A stretch of 64,000 bases of DNA. Origin: Neisseria dentiae (GTDB lineage: Bacteria > Pseudomonadota > Gammaproteobacteria > Burkholderiales > Neisseriaceae). The notes below the pieces were generated by a model that was not told the DNA's origin, made no database searches, and saw only the letters and a program-made list of their open reading frames with translations. Shown here piece after piece: positions 26,001 through 35,380 of the stretch. How positions within the stretch are numbered: the first letter of the stretch is position 1; each line of letters opens with the position of its first letter. Made by a program: the position numbers and the translations under genes. The stretch spans positions 2,108,001-2,172,000 of the forward strand of contig NZ_CP059570.1 of assembly GCF_014055005.1 (NCBI RefSeq), read 5' to 3'.

Positions 26001-29000
26001 GTGGCGCCGCCGATAATGGTTTCTACGCCTTTGCCTTGGGCATACAGCTGGCCGCCGTTAACGGCTTCTTTGCTGTCGGCGGCAATGCTGCCGTTTTCCA
26101 AACCGCTGATCTTGCCGTTCGTGCCTACGGTTAAGCTGCCTGCTTTGAGGCCGTCTGAAGCCAGGGCTACATCGTTGCCGACTTTGACGCCGTCTTGGTT
26201 CAGCACGGTATCGCCTGCGGTTACGCTGTCGAAGCTGACGTTTTTGGCCGTTGCCACGGTGTAGGTGGTGCTGCCGTCGTCATTCTGTTTTTCAGCCACT
26301 TCGATGTTGTCGCCCGCTGCCACTTTGTTGGCCGACGCTGCTGCTGCGGCTTTCAGTTGGGCTACGTTGACGGCATCGGTGTCCGCTTTGCCTTCGCCTA
26401 CGCCGGCAACCGTTTTACCGCCGGCATTGATGCCGTCTGAAGTCAGGCTGACGGGGCTGCTGCCATCGGCGGGGGTTACGGTGATGCCTTTGCCGTTAAC
26501 GGTAGTGCTGTTGCCGGCATCATCTACGGTTTGGATGCTGCCCAAACCGCTCAGCTCTTTGGCCAGCTTGATGTTCAGCGTGTCGGTGCCGTCGGCCACA
26601 ACCGCGATGTTGTTGTCGGTTAAATCGCCGGTGGCGCCGCCTTTGAGGTTAACGGTGGTGCCGAGCTTGCGCTCGACATTGCTGCCGCTGTCGCCTGCGA
26701 AGGTTAACGGACTGTTCACCGCGCTGTTCAACTTGGTTACGGCATCGCCTACGTTGTTGGCAACGCTGCTGTTGCCGGTGGCCGGGTCGATGATGGTGTA
26801 GGACGGTGCGCTGACGGTGCCGTCGGCATTCACTGTCGAACCGCCGCCTAAGGCGTTGGCTACGCTGTTGGCCGTGCCGTACAGCTGGCCGCCGTTAACG
26901 GCTTCTTTGCTGTCGGCGGCAATGCTGCCGGCTTCCAAACCGCTGATCTTGCCGTTCGTGCCTACGGTTAAGCTGCCTGCTTTGAGGCCGTCTGAAGCCA
27001 GGGCTATATCGTTGCCGACTTTGACGCCGTCTTGGTTCAGCACGGTATCGCCTGCGGTTACGCTGTTGAAATTGACGTTTTTGGCCGTTGCCACGGTGTA
27101 GGTGGTGCTGCCGTCGTTATTCTTCGTTTCGGCCACTTCGATATTGTCGCCCGCTGCCACTTTGTTGGCCGACGCTGCTGCTGCGGTTTTCAATTGGGCT
27201 ACGTTGACGGCGTCTTTGTCGTCGCTACCGGCTTCCAGTCCGCTGATTTTGCCGTTGCTGCCTACGGTTAAGTCGCCCGCTTTGAGGCCGTCTGAAGCCA
27301 ACGCAACCTTGTCGCCTACTTGCACACCGCTGTTGTTTACGGTGGTGTTACCTGCTTTTACGCTGTCTACGCTGATGGCGTCGGCCAGGTCGAAGACAAC
27401 GGTGTCGGTATCGGCGGCTTTGGTTACGGTAATGTTGCTGTCTGCATTACGCAAATCAACGGTTTCGCCCGCGCTAACCTTGCTGCTGTTTGCTCCTTGG
27501 GCAGTCAGGTTCCAACCTGCATCGGCAGTAGATTTAACTGCGGCAATGGCGTCGTTGATGTTGCTTTGGCCGGTGCCGCCGATATCGGTGTTGGTGTAGG
27601 CGCCGGTATCGGGGTTATAAACGGTCGTGCCGCCGATGATGTTTTTCACACCTTCGCCTTGGGCATACAGCTGGCCGCCGTTAACGGCTTCTTTGCTGCC
27701 GGCGGCAATGCTGCCGGCTTCCAAACCGCTGATCTTGCCGTTCGTGCCTACGGTTAAGCTGCCTGCTTTAAGGCCGTTGCCGTCCAGCACGGTACCGCCT
27801 GCGGTTACGCTGTCGAAGCTGACGTTTTTGGCCGTTGCCACGGTGTAGGTGGTGCTGCCGTCGTCGTTCTGTTTTTCAGCCACTTCGATGTTGTCGCCCG
27901 CTGCCACTTTGTTGGCCGAAGCTGCTGCTGCGGCTTTCAGTTGGGCTACGTTAACGGCGTCGGTGTCTGCTTTGCCTTCGCCTACGCCGGCAACCGTTTT
28001 ACCGCCGGCATTGATGCCGTCTGAAGTCAGACTGACGGGGCTGCTGCCGTCGGCGGGGGTTACGGTGATGCCTTTGCCGTTAACGGTAGTGCTGTTGCCG
28101 TCTGCATCTACGGTTTGGATGCTGCCCAAACCGCTCAGGTTTTTGGCCAGCTTGATGTTCAGCGTGTCGGTGCCGTCGGCCACAATCGCGATATTGTTGT
28201 CGGTTAAGCTGCCGGTGGCGCCGCCTTTGAGGTTAACGGTGGTGCCGAGTTTGCGCTCGACATTGCTGCCGCTGTCGCCTGCAAAGGTTAACGGGCTGTT
28301 TACCGCGCCGTTCAGCTTGGTTAGGGCATCACCTACGTTGTTGGCAACGCTGCTGTTGCCGGTGGCCGGGTCGATGATGGTGTAGGACGGTGCGCTGACG
28401 GTGCCGTCGGCATTCACTGTCGAACCGCCGCCCAAGGCGTTGGCTACGCTGTCGGCCGTGCCGTACAGCTGGCCGCCGTTAACGGCTTCTTTGCTGCCGG
28501 CGGCAATGCTGCCGGCTTCCAAACCGCTGATCTTGCCGTTAGTGCCTACGGTTAAGCTGCCTGCTTTGAGGCCGTTGCCGTCCAGCACGGTGCCGCCTGC
28601 GGTTACGCTGTCTACTGTGATGGCATCGGCCAGATCGAAGGTAACGGTGTCGGCATCAGCGGCTTTGGTTACGGTGATGTTGTTGTCTGCATTACGCAAA
28701 TCAACGGTTTCGCCTGCGCCAACCTTGCTGCTGTTTGCTCCTTGGGCAGTCAGGTTCCAACCTGCATCGGCAATAGATTTAACTGTGGCGATGGCATCGT
28801 TGATGTTGCCTTGGCCGGTGCCGCCGATATCGGTGTTGGTGTAGGCGCCGGTATCGGGGTTATAAACGGTCGTGCCGCCGATGATGTTTTTCACACCTTC
28901 GCCTTGGGCATACAGCTGGCCGCCGTTAACGGCCTCTTTGCTGTCTTGGGCCACATTGCCGGAAGTTACACCGGTAATTTTGCCGTTATCGTTAATGGTT

Positions 29001-32000
29001 ACGCCGCCGAATTTCGGGCTTTCGGCCAGCTCGATTACCATTTCGCCGTTATCCACTTTGGTGCGGATGTTACCGCTTGAAGCTGACGCGCCGTCGGCCA
29101 AGCCGCCTTTAATGGTAAAGGTTTCGCTCAGCTTTTTGGCCAAACTGCCGCTGTTGCCGGCAAAGTTGATCGGTTTCTGGATTTCGGTGCCGATGTTGTC
29201 CAATGCGCCTTGGATGGTAGTGGAGCCGTCGTATTTGCTGCCGTCGGCCTTGGTTACCACCAGCGACGGGGCTGCTACCGTGCCGTCTGCGCTGTTCACG
29301 CTTACGCCCAATGCTTGGGCAATCGGGGTCAGCTGAGATACATTAACAGCATCGGCAGGTGCTTTGCCTGCGGCCACGTTGGTAATGTTGTTGCCGCCGT
29401 TATTGAGGCCGTCTGAAGTGAGGCTGACGGTTTGTTTGCCCGCCTCTTCAACTTTAATACCATCGTTATTTACCGTAGTACCACCGGTTTGCAAACTGCC
29501 TGCCGCGCCGAGATTGATTTGCTCGGCCAGCTTGATCAAGAGGCTGTTGTCGGCTGTGCTGCCGGTAACGCCGATGTTGCCGTCGGTGAGATTGCCGGCG
29601 GCACCGCCTTTAACGGCCAGCTCTTCGCCCAGTTTGCGCCCAACTTTTACGATGCTGTTGTCACCCGAGAAGGTTAACGCTTTGGTTACTTCAGTGTTTA
29701 ATGCAGTTAACGCATCGCCCACGCTGTTAACGGTAGCAACCGCACCGGTGGTGCCGGTGATGTTGTAAACCGGAGCTTTGAATGTGCCGTCACTATTGAT
29801 GGCTGCGCCGCCGCCGAGAGCGGCAACGGTGTTTTGCAGCTGGCTAACGTTTACTGCGTCGTTGGCCTGCGTACCGGCTTTGATGTTGCCCAACGTTGTC
29901 GGTATGGTTGACTGCGGAGCTTGTGCATTTAAGGCGGCAATGCTGATATCGGAGCCGGTATAGGGAGTGTTATCGGCAGATTTTGTAAATGTTACGCTAC
30001 CGTCCGGATTAACAGAACGGTGCAGCATTTCGCCTTGGCTGTTCACATAAGAAAACGGCGAATTGGCATTAATCACGTTTTGTGTTGCCACTGATATATT
30101 ATTCATGGCACTTTGCAATTGCTGAACGTTAACCGCATCTAAACCATCGCTTCCTGCCTGCACATTGGTGATTTTCTGGCCGCCCGCATCCAGGCCCTGG
30201 GCCGTTACTTTGCCTGTAAAGGTCGGCGCGTTGGCTAACATGATTTCGATATTGCCGCTGCTGTCGGCCACAGTGCGGATATTGCTGCTCGATGCGGCTA
30301 CGTCGTTCGCCAATGTGCCTTTGATGGTAGTGTTTTCACCCATCTTGCGGTTGAAGTTGCCGCTGTTGCCGGTGAAGTTCAAACCTTGATTGACTGAACC
30401 GACACTGTTACTCAACTGCTGTTGAATGGCATACAGCTGGTCGCCGGTAACCGCCTCTGTGCTGCCTTTCGCAACCGAGCCGTTAGCCACGTTGGAAATC
30501 ACGTTGCCGCCGTTGTTCAAACCGCTTGAAGTCAGGCTTACCGGCGTTTGGCTGCCATCCAGGGTAATGGTTACGCCGTTGGCGCCCAACACGGTTCTAT
30601 TGCCTTGTGCATCTTGCGCGGTAACGGTGGTGAAGCTGACATCATCTTTGGTAGCCACTGAGATTGTGTTGGCATTTTGGGTGATCTTGATGTTTTTGCC
30701 CGCATCAACGGTAACGGTTTCGCCGTTTTGAACCTTTTTATCTGCGGTGGAGGCAGTATTGTCAACCTGTTCGCCGCTTGAAGCGGAAGTGGCCAAATTA
30801 AAGCCTGCCGCTTTCAATTGGGCAACGTTAACGGCATCGGTATCCTGTGTACCGGCTGCCAAATTGGTAATTTGGCGGGTAATGCCATGCGCGCTGCTAC
30901 CTACGGAAACCGCACCATATAATGCGCTGGATGTCCAAGTGCTGTTGTTTTTATCGCTTGCTGCGAGCAGAGGATCAGCACCAACCATTCCGCCGGCTAC
31001 ATCGGCCAAACTGTTTGCGCCCAATGCAACCCCGCTATCCACGCTTGCTATAGCAGAATGGCCGAGTGCCAAAGAACCGGTGTTTTGAGCTTGAGCGCTC
31101 GGGCCGAAAGCAGCCGAGTTATCAGCTATTGCTTTTGCGCCATTACCTACTGCCACACCATACCGGCCGCCTCGCAGAGCCGCACCGGATGCATCGGTTG
31201 ACCCTGCGGTCGCTCCGTTACCGATGGCCACGCTATAAACAGCGTTTTGGGTAGTGGAAGCATTGCTGCCCAACGCTACAGATCCCATACCGCTGCCCGA
31301 TGCTTTATAGCCGATGGCGGTAATCATACCGGCTGCGGGCACGCTCACTCCTGTTGTGGTAGTGAATGCGGTTGCTTTTGCTTCTTCACCCAAGGCGATA
31401 CTGCCGTCGGCAGTAACCACGGCGTCTTTACCGATAGCAACAGAATTATTGCCGCCACCATTGTTTGCTGCTGCATTCTTACCGATAACAATAGCATTTT
31501 CAGCGCTAACCGTTGCTTGGGCATTGGTGCCGATTACCACAGAATCATTGGATTCGGTTTGAGCCGCATTACCGATAGCAATATTACCTGTTTTGGTGGT
31601 TCCGGCAGTTCCGCCCAACGCTTTGGCATTAACACCGATGGCAATACCTTTCAGGCTGGTAACCTGGCTTTCAGTGCCTAACGCCAAGCTTTTCTCCGAT
31701 TCGGCTTTAGCCAGGCGGCCAAGTGCCGTTGCACCATCTTGCAGGGCTTTGGCATCATTACCAATAGCCACAGTATAGGTATTGTCTGCAGCCGCACCCG
31801 AACCCATGGCCACGGCACCATCGTTGGTTGCTTGAGAATCCAAACCGATAGATACGGCAAAGTTGCCCGCACCTTGGGCATTTTTACCCACGGCAACCGC
31901 GCTGTCGGCAGTTGCATCGGCACTTTGGCCGACGGCTACGGTATCCTTAGCTGTGGCCGTTGCCTCATTACCCAATACGGTTGCATTGTCTGCCGCAGCA

Positions 32001-35000
32001 TTGGCCAAATGACCGACCGCCGTAGCATTAAGCGCAACTGCTTGTGCTGCTACACCGGCCGCCAGTGAGTTAGTTCCGGTTGCGCCTTTATTGTCGTAGT
32101 TGGCGCCTTGGCTTCCACCGTCATTCACACTGTAATAATGTGTTTGGGCATCTTGAAGCTTTTCTACCACGAAATATAACTGACTACCGTTGATGGCATC
32201 GGTTGAGGTTTCAGAAATTTCGCCTGCGGCCACATTCTGGATACGGCGCTCGGATCCTGCCGCACCCACCGTTACGGCGCCAACAGCTGTTTGGCCGGCA
32301 AAGCCTTCATAGGTTATATTGTTAACCGTAGCCGAACTTACCGTGCCTGTGGCACCAGCACTGGTTGTGCTGCCGGTCGCATTCAGAATATCGGTGTTAA
32401 ACAATGTGCCCGCCGCATTTGCTGCACCGCCGGCAACTTGGCTGTCATTACCCAAATATACCGAATTGGCCACGGTGACGCCCAATGTATTGCCGGCGGG
32501 ATCGGAGTTGATGCCACTACCCAATACATAAGTGCTGTCGGTGGTGATGTGGTTGTAGTTACCGATTGCACGGCTATTGTCGGCATCAGCTGTCATCCGG
32601 TTCAAATTACCGAACACACCTGCATTATCGGCGGCAATAGGATTGTCTGCCGATCCGTTATCGTTACCGATGGCATAGGTTCCGATGCCAGTGATATGAG
32701 AAGGATCACCCAGTGCACCGGAGTTGGCGCCGGAAACAATATTGCCCACACCGATGGAAATAGATTGCAAGCCAGTGGCTTGAGCACCTTTACCGATAGC
32801 AATGGCATTATTAGCAGTTGCTTTGGTTTCCGTACCGATAGCTACTGTATCGCTTGCGCTCACACGTGGCACACCCGTACCTTGTCCAGCTTGCTTGCCA
32901 ATAGCAACATTGTTCGAGCCATTGATAAACTGACCCGCCTGATAACCGGACGCCACGTTAAAGGTTCCAATAGAACCTTGCCCAGCCTGCCAACCAACCG
33001 CTACTTGTCCTTGGTTACCAGTTGCATTACGACCTGCATCCACACCGACAAATACTGTATTACTGCCTACGGTACCGCTATATGTTTTGGTATCCACGTT
33101 ACCTGAGTTAGTGCCGATAGCGACATTGCCCGTACCTTGCGCCGTCGCTTTATTGCCGATAGCCACACTATTTTCTTGATTGGCCAAGCTGGTATTGCCG
33201 ATAGCCACAACGCTGGCCGCCTCACCTTTGCTGTCAACCCCCAAGACTACGTTACCAGTCCCTGTAGCCCTGGTTCCTTTACCGATAGCTAGAGCACCTG
33301 TTGCTGAAGATTGGGCATCATTACCAATAGCCGTGCTATTTTGATGCGTAGATCGGGCTACATAGCCAATGGCAATAGTGCTGTCATTTTCTGAACGTGC
33401 ACCATCCCCCAAGGCTAATGAAGATTTTCCAATTGCATGAACATCATTACCCCCCGCAAAAGAGTTCTGCCCTACCGCTTCAGAAGCTTGACCGATAGCC
33501 GCCGCATTGGTACCTCGTACCACACTAAATGCGCCGATGGCAATTGAGTTTTCACCTGTTAAAAGACTTCCTGTAACGGATGCATTATATTCAGTGCCAG
33601 CTTTGTCATAAATTTTACCCCCGGTAACAGTGGCTTTTTCCACAAGCGCTTCAGTACCGATAGCAATCGAACGCGTGGCCGAACTGTTTGTTTTTACACC
33701 AACGGCAATTGAATTGGGTCCGGTGATTCTATAACTTGATGTTGCCTGCTGATAATTGGCCTGCTGGCCGATAGCGATTGCGCCGGCTGCTCCCGCATTA
33801 GCGGTATTACCCACAGCAACAGCATTACTACCCAAGCTGCGGCTGCTATTGCCGACCGCAACTGTTGTTGCGCCCAAGCCTTTAGCCATTTGGCCAAGCG
33901 CCACCGAGCCTGAATTAATCGCTATTGCACGGGAACCGATTGCTACCGAGTGGTTTGCGGAAACTGCCTTTACTGTCGCCGTATTGGTTGTGCCGGGTAA
34001 GGTAACAGCAACGGATTGAACGCCCATTTGGGATTCTGTGGAACCTGCACTAACTGCCGAATCAATCGCTTGAGCGGCATTGGCATAAGTACCTAAAATC
34101 ACATTGCCTGCACCGTTCAAACCGGCACCCGCATCAGTACCTAAACCGATGTTGTTATTTGCATTGCTGCCGTATCTTAATGCACCGTCGCCAATGGCAA
34201 CATTGCGCCCTTCAATGGCAAGAGCAACAGGATTAGCACCCGCAAAACGACCGATAGAGATATCCCATGAGTTAGAAGATTCAGCAAGTTGGCCGATGGC
34301 AATGCCTTGCGCACGAACTGCTTTGGCACGATCGCCAATGGCCAAAGCAGCAGCTCCTGAAGCCAATGATGACGAACCGGCAGCGAAAGTAGCATCGGCA
34401 GTTGCTTGTGTACCTTGGCCTACGGCTGTACTTTTCAACGCAGAGGACAACGCACTCTCACCTATTGCTGTAGATTGGGCACCACTACTATTGCTTCCAC
34501 TACCAATGGCTGTAGATTGAGTGCCACTGCTGATGCTTCTGCTACCAATAGCAATTGCCTTTAATCCTGAAGCTTCGGTGTTAGTACTCTCGTCATAATG
34601 TGAACTCATAACAGGATATCGTTCGTCGGAGTATGCTGCATTATCTGCAGCACCGATTGCAATCGACTGTTGGCCGGTAGCAGCTGCAGATTGACCCATC
34701 GCTATGGCTCCTGCCGAGGTTGCCCGGGAAACCGTGCCCATAGCGATGGTTTGATTGGCTGTGGCAGCCGCTTGGCGTTGTGCGGCAAAAGAGGCATAAC
34801 CGCTTGCCAAGGCACCGGGGCCGAGTGCCATTGAATAGCCACCGGTTGCCTTAGCCCAAATACCGAAAGCAGAAGAGCCATCTCCTGTTGCCTCCGCGGC
34901 ACCACCTACTGCGGTTCCGCCGTGATTGGTGGCGGTTGCTGAGTGGCCAATCACCAAGCCAGCCAAGCTTTGCCCGTCCGGACTCCATACATTTGTTACG

Positions 35001-35380
35001 GTGGAGCCGACTTGTCTCGGGTTGGCCGGATTATTGTTCATTACCAAAGTAGACACTCTTGATGCACCGATTAAGGTTGCCGTTTCAGAGGTAACAGTAT
35101 TATTTGTGGTAGAGACTGTGCTAACAATAATAGGAGCTGTTGTGGCGATTCCCGGAACAAGCACCGTTGCTTCTGCCGCATAAACCGCCTGACTGCCCAA
35201 TCCGAACACCATGCCCAACATCAGCGGAATCACGCGCAATACCAGTTTTGCGCGCGCGGCGATACCGCCCGCTGCTTTCACGCTGCTGCCGACGGGTTTG
35301 CCTTTGGCGGTTTCAATCTCAGACACGGCAACCCATGCGCCCAATGCCTCGTTCCAAATACTGCGGTAATTCTTGTTCAT
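23006..35380 (-). CDS. Giant YadA-like trimeric autotransporter adhesin
   Basis: A 4124-residue uninterrupted reading frame. Residues 1 to about 69 form an extended signal peptide region (MNKNYRSIWNEALGAWVAVS, then a hydrophobic stretch ending AVYA). Head 1, about 140-1020, is a long array of YadA-type AIG-x-x-A-x-A-x-G repeats; a neck with RRIQNVAAGEISETSTDAIN follows near 1030, head 2 about 1100-1480, and another neck (ITNLAAGTQDTDAVNVAQL) near 1500. The stalk, about 1530-3790, consists of repeated FGG/GIN/neck-type modules. A third, small head lies at about 3790-3990. The C-terminal 90 residues are the YadA membrane anchor, ending GATAGVGYQW with terminal aromatic Trp. Such proteins are secreted as trimers and mediate attachment or autoagglutination. 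A CAGGAA ribosome-binding site precedes the ATG. Confidence 0.96.
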   Translation of the reverse strand: MNKNYRSIWNEALGAWVAVSEIETAKGKPVGSSVKAAGGIAARAKLVLRVIPLMLGMVFGLGSQAVYAAEATVLVPGIATTAPIIVSTVSTTNNTVTSETATLIGASRVSTLVMNNNPANPRQVGSTVTNVWSPDGQSLAGLVIGHSATATNHGGTAVGGAAEATGDGSSAFGIWAKATGGYSMALGPGALASGYASFAAQRQAAATANQTIAMGTVSRATSAGAIAMGQSAAATGQQSIAIGAADNAAYSDERYPVMSSHYDESTNTEASGLKAIAIGSRSISSGTQSTAIGSGSNSSGAQSTAIGESALSSALKSTAVGQGTQATADATFAAGSSSLASGAAALAIGDRAKAVRAQGIAIGQLAESSNSWDISIGRFAGANPVALAIEGRNVAIGDGALRYGSNANNNIGLGTDAGAGLNGAGNVILGTYANAAQAIDSAVSAGSTESQMGVQSVAVTLPGTTNTATVKAVSANHSVAIGSRAIAINSGSVALGQMAKGLGATTVAVGNSSRSLGSNAVAVGNTANAGAAGAIAIGQQANYQQATSSYRITGPNSIAVGVKTNSSATRSIAIGTEALVEKATVTGGKIYDKAGTEYNASVTGSLLTGENSIAIGAFSVVRGTNAAAIGQASEAVGQNSFAGGNDVHAIGKSSLALGDGARSENDSTIAIGYVARSTHQNSTAIGNDAQSSATGALAIGKGTRATGTGNVVLGVDSKGEAASVVAIGNTSLANQENSVAIGNKATAQGTGNVAIGTNSGNVDTKTYSGTVGSNTVFVGVDAGRNATGNQGQVAVGWQAGQGSIGTFNVASGYQAGQFINGSNNVAIGKQAGQGTGVPRVSASDTVAIGTETKATANNAIAIGKGAQATGLQSISIGVGNIVSGANSGALGDPSHITGIGTYAIGNDNGSADNPIAADNAGVFGNLNRMTADADNSRAIGNYNHITTDSTYVLGSGINSDPAGNTLGVTVANSVYLGNDSQVAGGAANAAGTLFNTDILNATGSTTSAGATGTVSSATVNNITYEGFAGQTAVGAVTVGAAGSERRIQNVAAGEISETSTDAINGSQLYFVVEKLQDAQTHYYSVNDGGSQGANYDNKGATGTNSLAAGVAAQAVALNATAVGHLANAAADNATVLGNEATATAKDTVAVGQSADATADSAVAVGKNAQGAGNFAVSIGLDSQATNDGAVAMGSGAAADNTYTVAIGNDAKALQDGATALGRLAKAESEKSLALGTESQVTSLKGIAIGVNAKALGGTAGTTKTGNIAIGNAAQTESNDSVVIGTNAQATVSAENAIVIGKNAAANNGGGNNSVAIGKDAVVTADGSIALGEEAKATAFTTTTGVSVPAAGMITAIGYKASGSGMGSVALGSNASTTQNAVYSVAIGNGATAGSTDASGAALRGGRYGVAVGNGAKAIADNSAAFGPSAQAQNTGSLALGHSAIASVDSGVALGANSLADVAGGMVGADPLLAASDKNNSTWTSSALYGAVSVGSSAHGITRQITNLAAGTQDTDAVNVAQLKAAGFNLATSASSGEQVDNTASTADKKVQNGETVTVDAGKNIKITQNANTISVATKDDVSFTTVTAQDAQGNRTVLGANGVTITLDGSQTPVSLTSSGLNNGGNVISNVANGSVAKGSTEAVTGDQLYAIQQQLSNSVGSVNQGLNFTGNSGNFNRKMGENTTIKGTLANDVAASSSNIRTVADSSGNIEIMLANAPTFTGKVTAQGLDAGGQKITNVQAGSDGLDAVNVQQLQSAMNNISVATQNVINANSPFSYVNSQGEMLHRSVNPDGSVTFTKSADNTPYTGSDISIAALNAQAPQSTIPTTLGNIKAGTQANDAVNVSQLQNTVAALGGGAAINSDGTFKAPVYNITGTTGAVATVNSVGDALTALNTEVTKALTFSGDNSIVKVGRKLGEELAVKGGAAGNLTDGNIGVTGSTADNSLLIKLAEQINLGAAGSLQTGGTTVNNDGIKVEEAGKQTVSLTSDGLNNGGNNITNVAAGKAPADAVNVSQLTPIAQALGVSVNSADGTVAAPSLVVTKADGSKYDGSTTIQGALDNIGTEIQKPINFAGNSGSLAKKLSETFTIKGGLADGASASSGNIRTKVDNGEMVIELAESPKFGGVTINDNGKITGVTSGNVAQDSKEAVNGGQLYAQGEGVKNIIGGTTVYNPDTGAYTNTDIGGTGQGNINDAIATVKSIADAGWNLTAQGANSSKVGAGETVDLRNADNNITVTKAADADTVTFDLADAITVDSVTAGGTVLDGNGLKAGSLTVGTNGKISGLEAGSIAAGSKEAVNGGQLYGTADSVANALGGGSTVNADGTVSAPSYTIIDPATGNSSVANNVGDALTKLNGAVNSPLTFAGDSGSNVERKLGTTVNLKGGATGSLTDNNIAIVADGTDTLNIKLAKNLSGLGSIQTVDADGNSTTVNGKGITVTPADGSSPVSLTSDGINAGGKTVAGVGEGKADTDAVNVAQLKAAAAASANKVAAGDNIEVAEKQNDDGSTTYTVATAKNVSFDSVTAGGTVLDGNGLKAGSLTVGTNGKISGLEAGSIAAGSKEAVNGGQLYAQGEGVKNIIGGTTVYNPDTGAYTNTDIGGTGQSNINDAIAAVKSTADAGWNLTAQGANSSKVSAGETVDLRNADSNITVTKAADTDTVVFDLADAISVDSVKAGNTTVNNSGVQVGDKVALASDGLKAGDLTVGSNGKISGLEAGSDDKDAVNVAQLKTAAAASANKVAAGDNIEVAETKNNDGSTTYTVATAKNVNFNSVTAGDTVLNQDGVKVGNDIALASDGLKAGSLTVGTNGKISGLEAGSIAADSKEAVNGGQLYGTANSVANALGGGSTVNADGTVSAPSYTIIDPATGNSSVANNVGDAVTKLNSAVNSPLTFAGDSGSNVERKLGTTVNLKGGATGDLTDNNIAVVADGTDTLNIKLAKELSGLGSIQTVDDAGNSTTVNGKGITVTPADGSSPVSLTSDGINAGGKTVAGVGEGKADTDAVNVAQLKAAAAASANKVAAGDNIEVAEKQNDDGSTTYTVATAKNVSFDSVTAGDTVLNQDGVKVGNDVALASDGLKAGSLTVGTNGKISGLENGSIAADSKEAVNGGQLYAQGKGVETIIGGATQYDPATGTYTNADIGGTGKGNLNDAIAAVKATADKGWNLTAQGANSSNVGAGESVDLNNSDGNIVISKTAADDNVTFDLADAITVDSVTAGTGVNRVVLDDAGVSVGGNTYISGNGINANNQKVTNVASGSVAAGSTDAVNGGQLYNTAASVANALGGGSTVNADGTVSAPSYTIIDPATGSSSVANNVGDALTKLNGAVNSPLTFAGDSGSNVERKLGTTVNLKGGATGNLTDNNIAVVANGTDTLSIKLAETVNLGSNGSVTTGQTVLNNDGVKVGNDVALTSGGLKAGDVNITSAGIDAGNKQISGVKAGEQDTDAANVAQLKAAAAASANKVAAGDNIEVAETKNNDGSTTYTVATAKNVNFDSVTAGTGANRVVLDDTGVSVGGNTYISGNGINANNQKVTNVASGSVAAGSTDAVNGGQLHNTAASVANVFGGNATVNTDGSVSMSNIGGTGANNVNDAIAAVNQAAVEAKTTVSAGDNIVVAQSTNADGSTNYTVSTAKDLAVDSVKAGDAVLNNSGLSIANGPSITASGLDAGGKKITNVADGEISATSKDAINGSQLYQAYQVLGGNANAINTITAPATENADGTTTPAGTVVTVVTNPDGTKTTTTETNQTVAVSTDKGGNQYTLTTYNVEGQNTYVTNDVIQAVGKMNEQGIKFFHTNDGVVEPVAQGHNTEDSSASGAYATAIGYQSVASGEGAVAMGNTYTASIQVDGAQVTEVKDAGGNVTGYAQSTVASGTRAIAMGTGSQALAEDSIAIGTGNVVTGKQSGAIGDPTVVTGDSAYSIGNNNTVSADNAYALGSNIKATLANSVYLGDNASATAVHTTAGGGNYTFAGANDANVAGVQDAVGVVSVGTEGETRQIQNVAAGVVSATSTDAINGSQLYYTNEAINSVANYTVNMGNQLNQRIDDVENRSNAGAATAMAVAGLPQAYMPGKSMVAVAGGVYRGESGYAVGYSSISDNGNWVIKGSATGNSRGHYGATAGVGYQW
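24800..28960. repeat. Long near-identical modules in the adhesin stalk
   Basis: The block encoding STVNADGTVSAPSYTIIDPA recurs with its start near 25460, 26780 and 28360, and the block encoding NSPLTFAGDSGSNVERKLGT near 25340, 26660 and 28240. The second and third copies are 1584 bases (528 codons) apart and look above 95% identical over at least 400 bases; the first and second are about 1320 apart. A block encoding GGTTVYNPDTGAYTNTDIGG occurs near 27600 and 28850. AG-DUS copies are embedded at 26148, 26985 and 27285 (and 29406 just outside), and AT-DUS copies at 26430 and 28014. Confidence 0.85.

Noticed and set aside
24800..28960. CRISPR array
   Set aside because: The repeats are long, in frame and part of an adhesin; scattered DUS copies are not regularly spaced. 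No cas genes are present.
23732..35182. Dozens of open frames of 60 to 270 codons on the plus strand opposite the adhesin, the longest at 32291-33106
   Set aside because: They arise because the adhesin codons are repetitive and poor in the trinucleotides that give stops on the other strand; the peptides are periodic nonsense.
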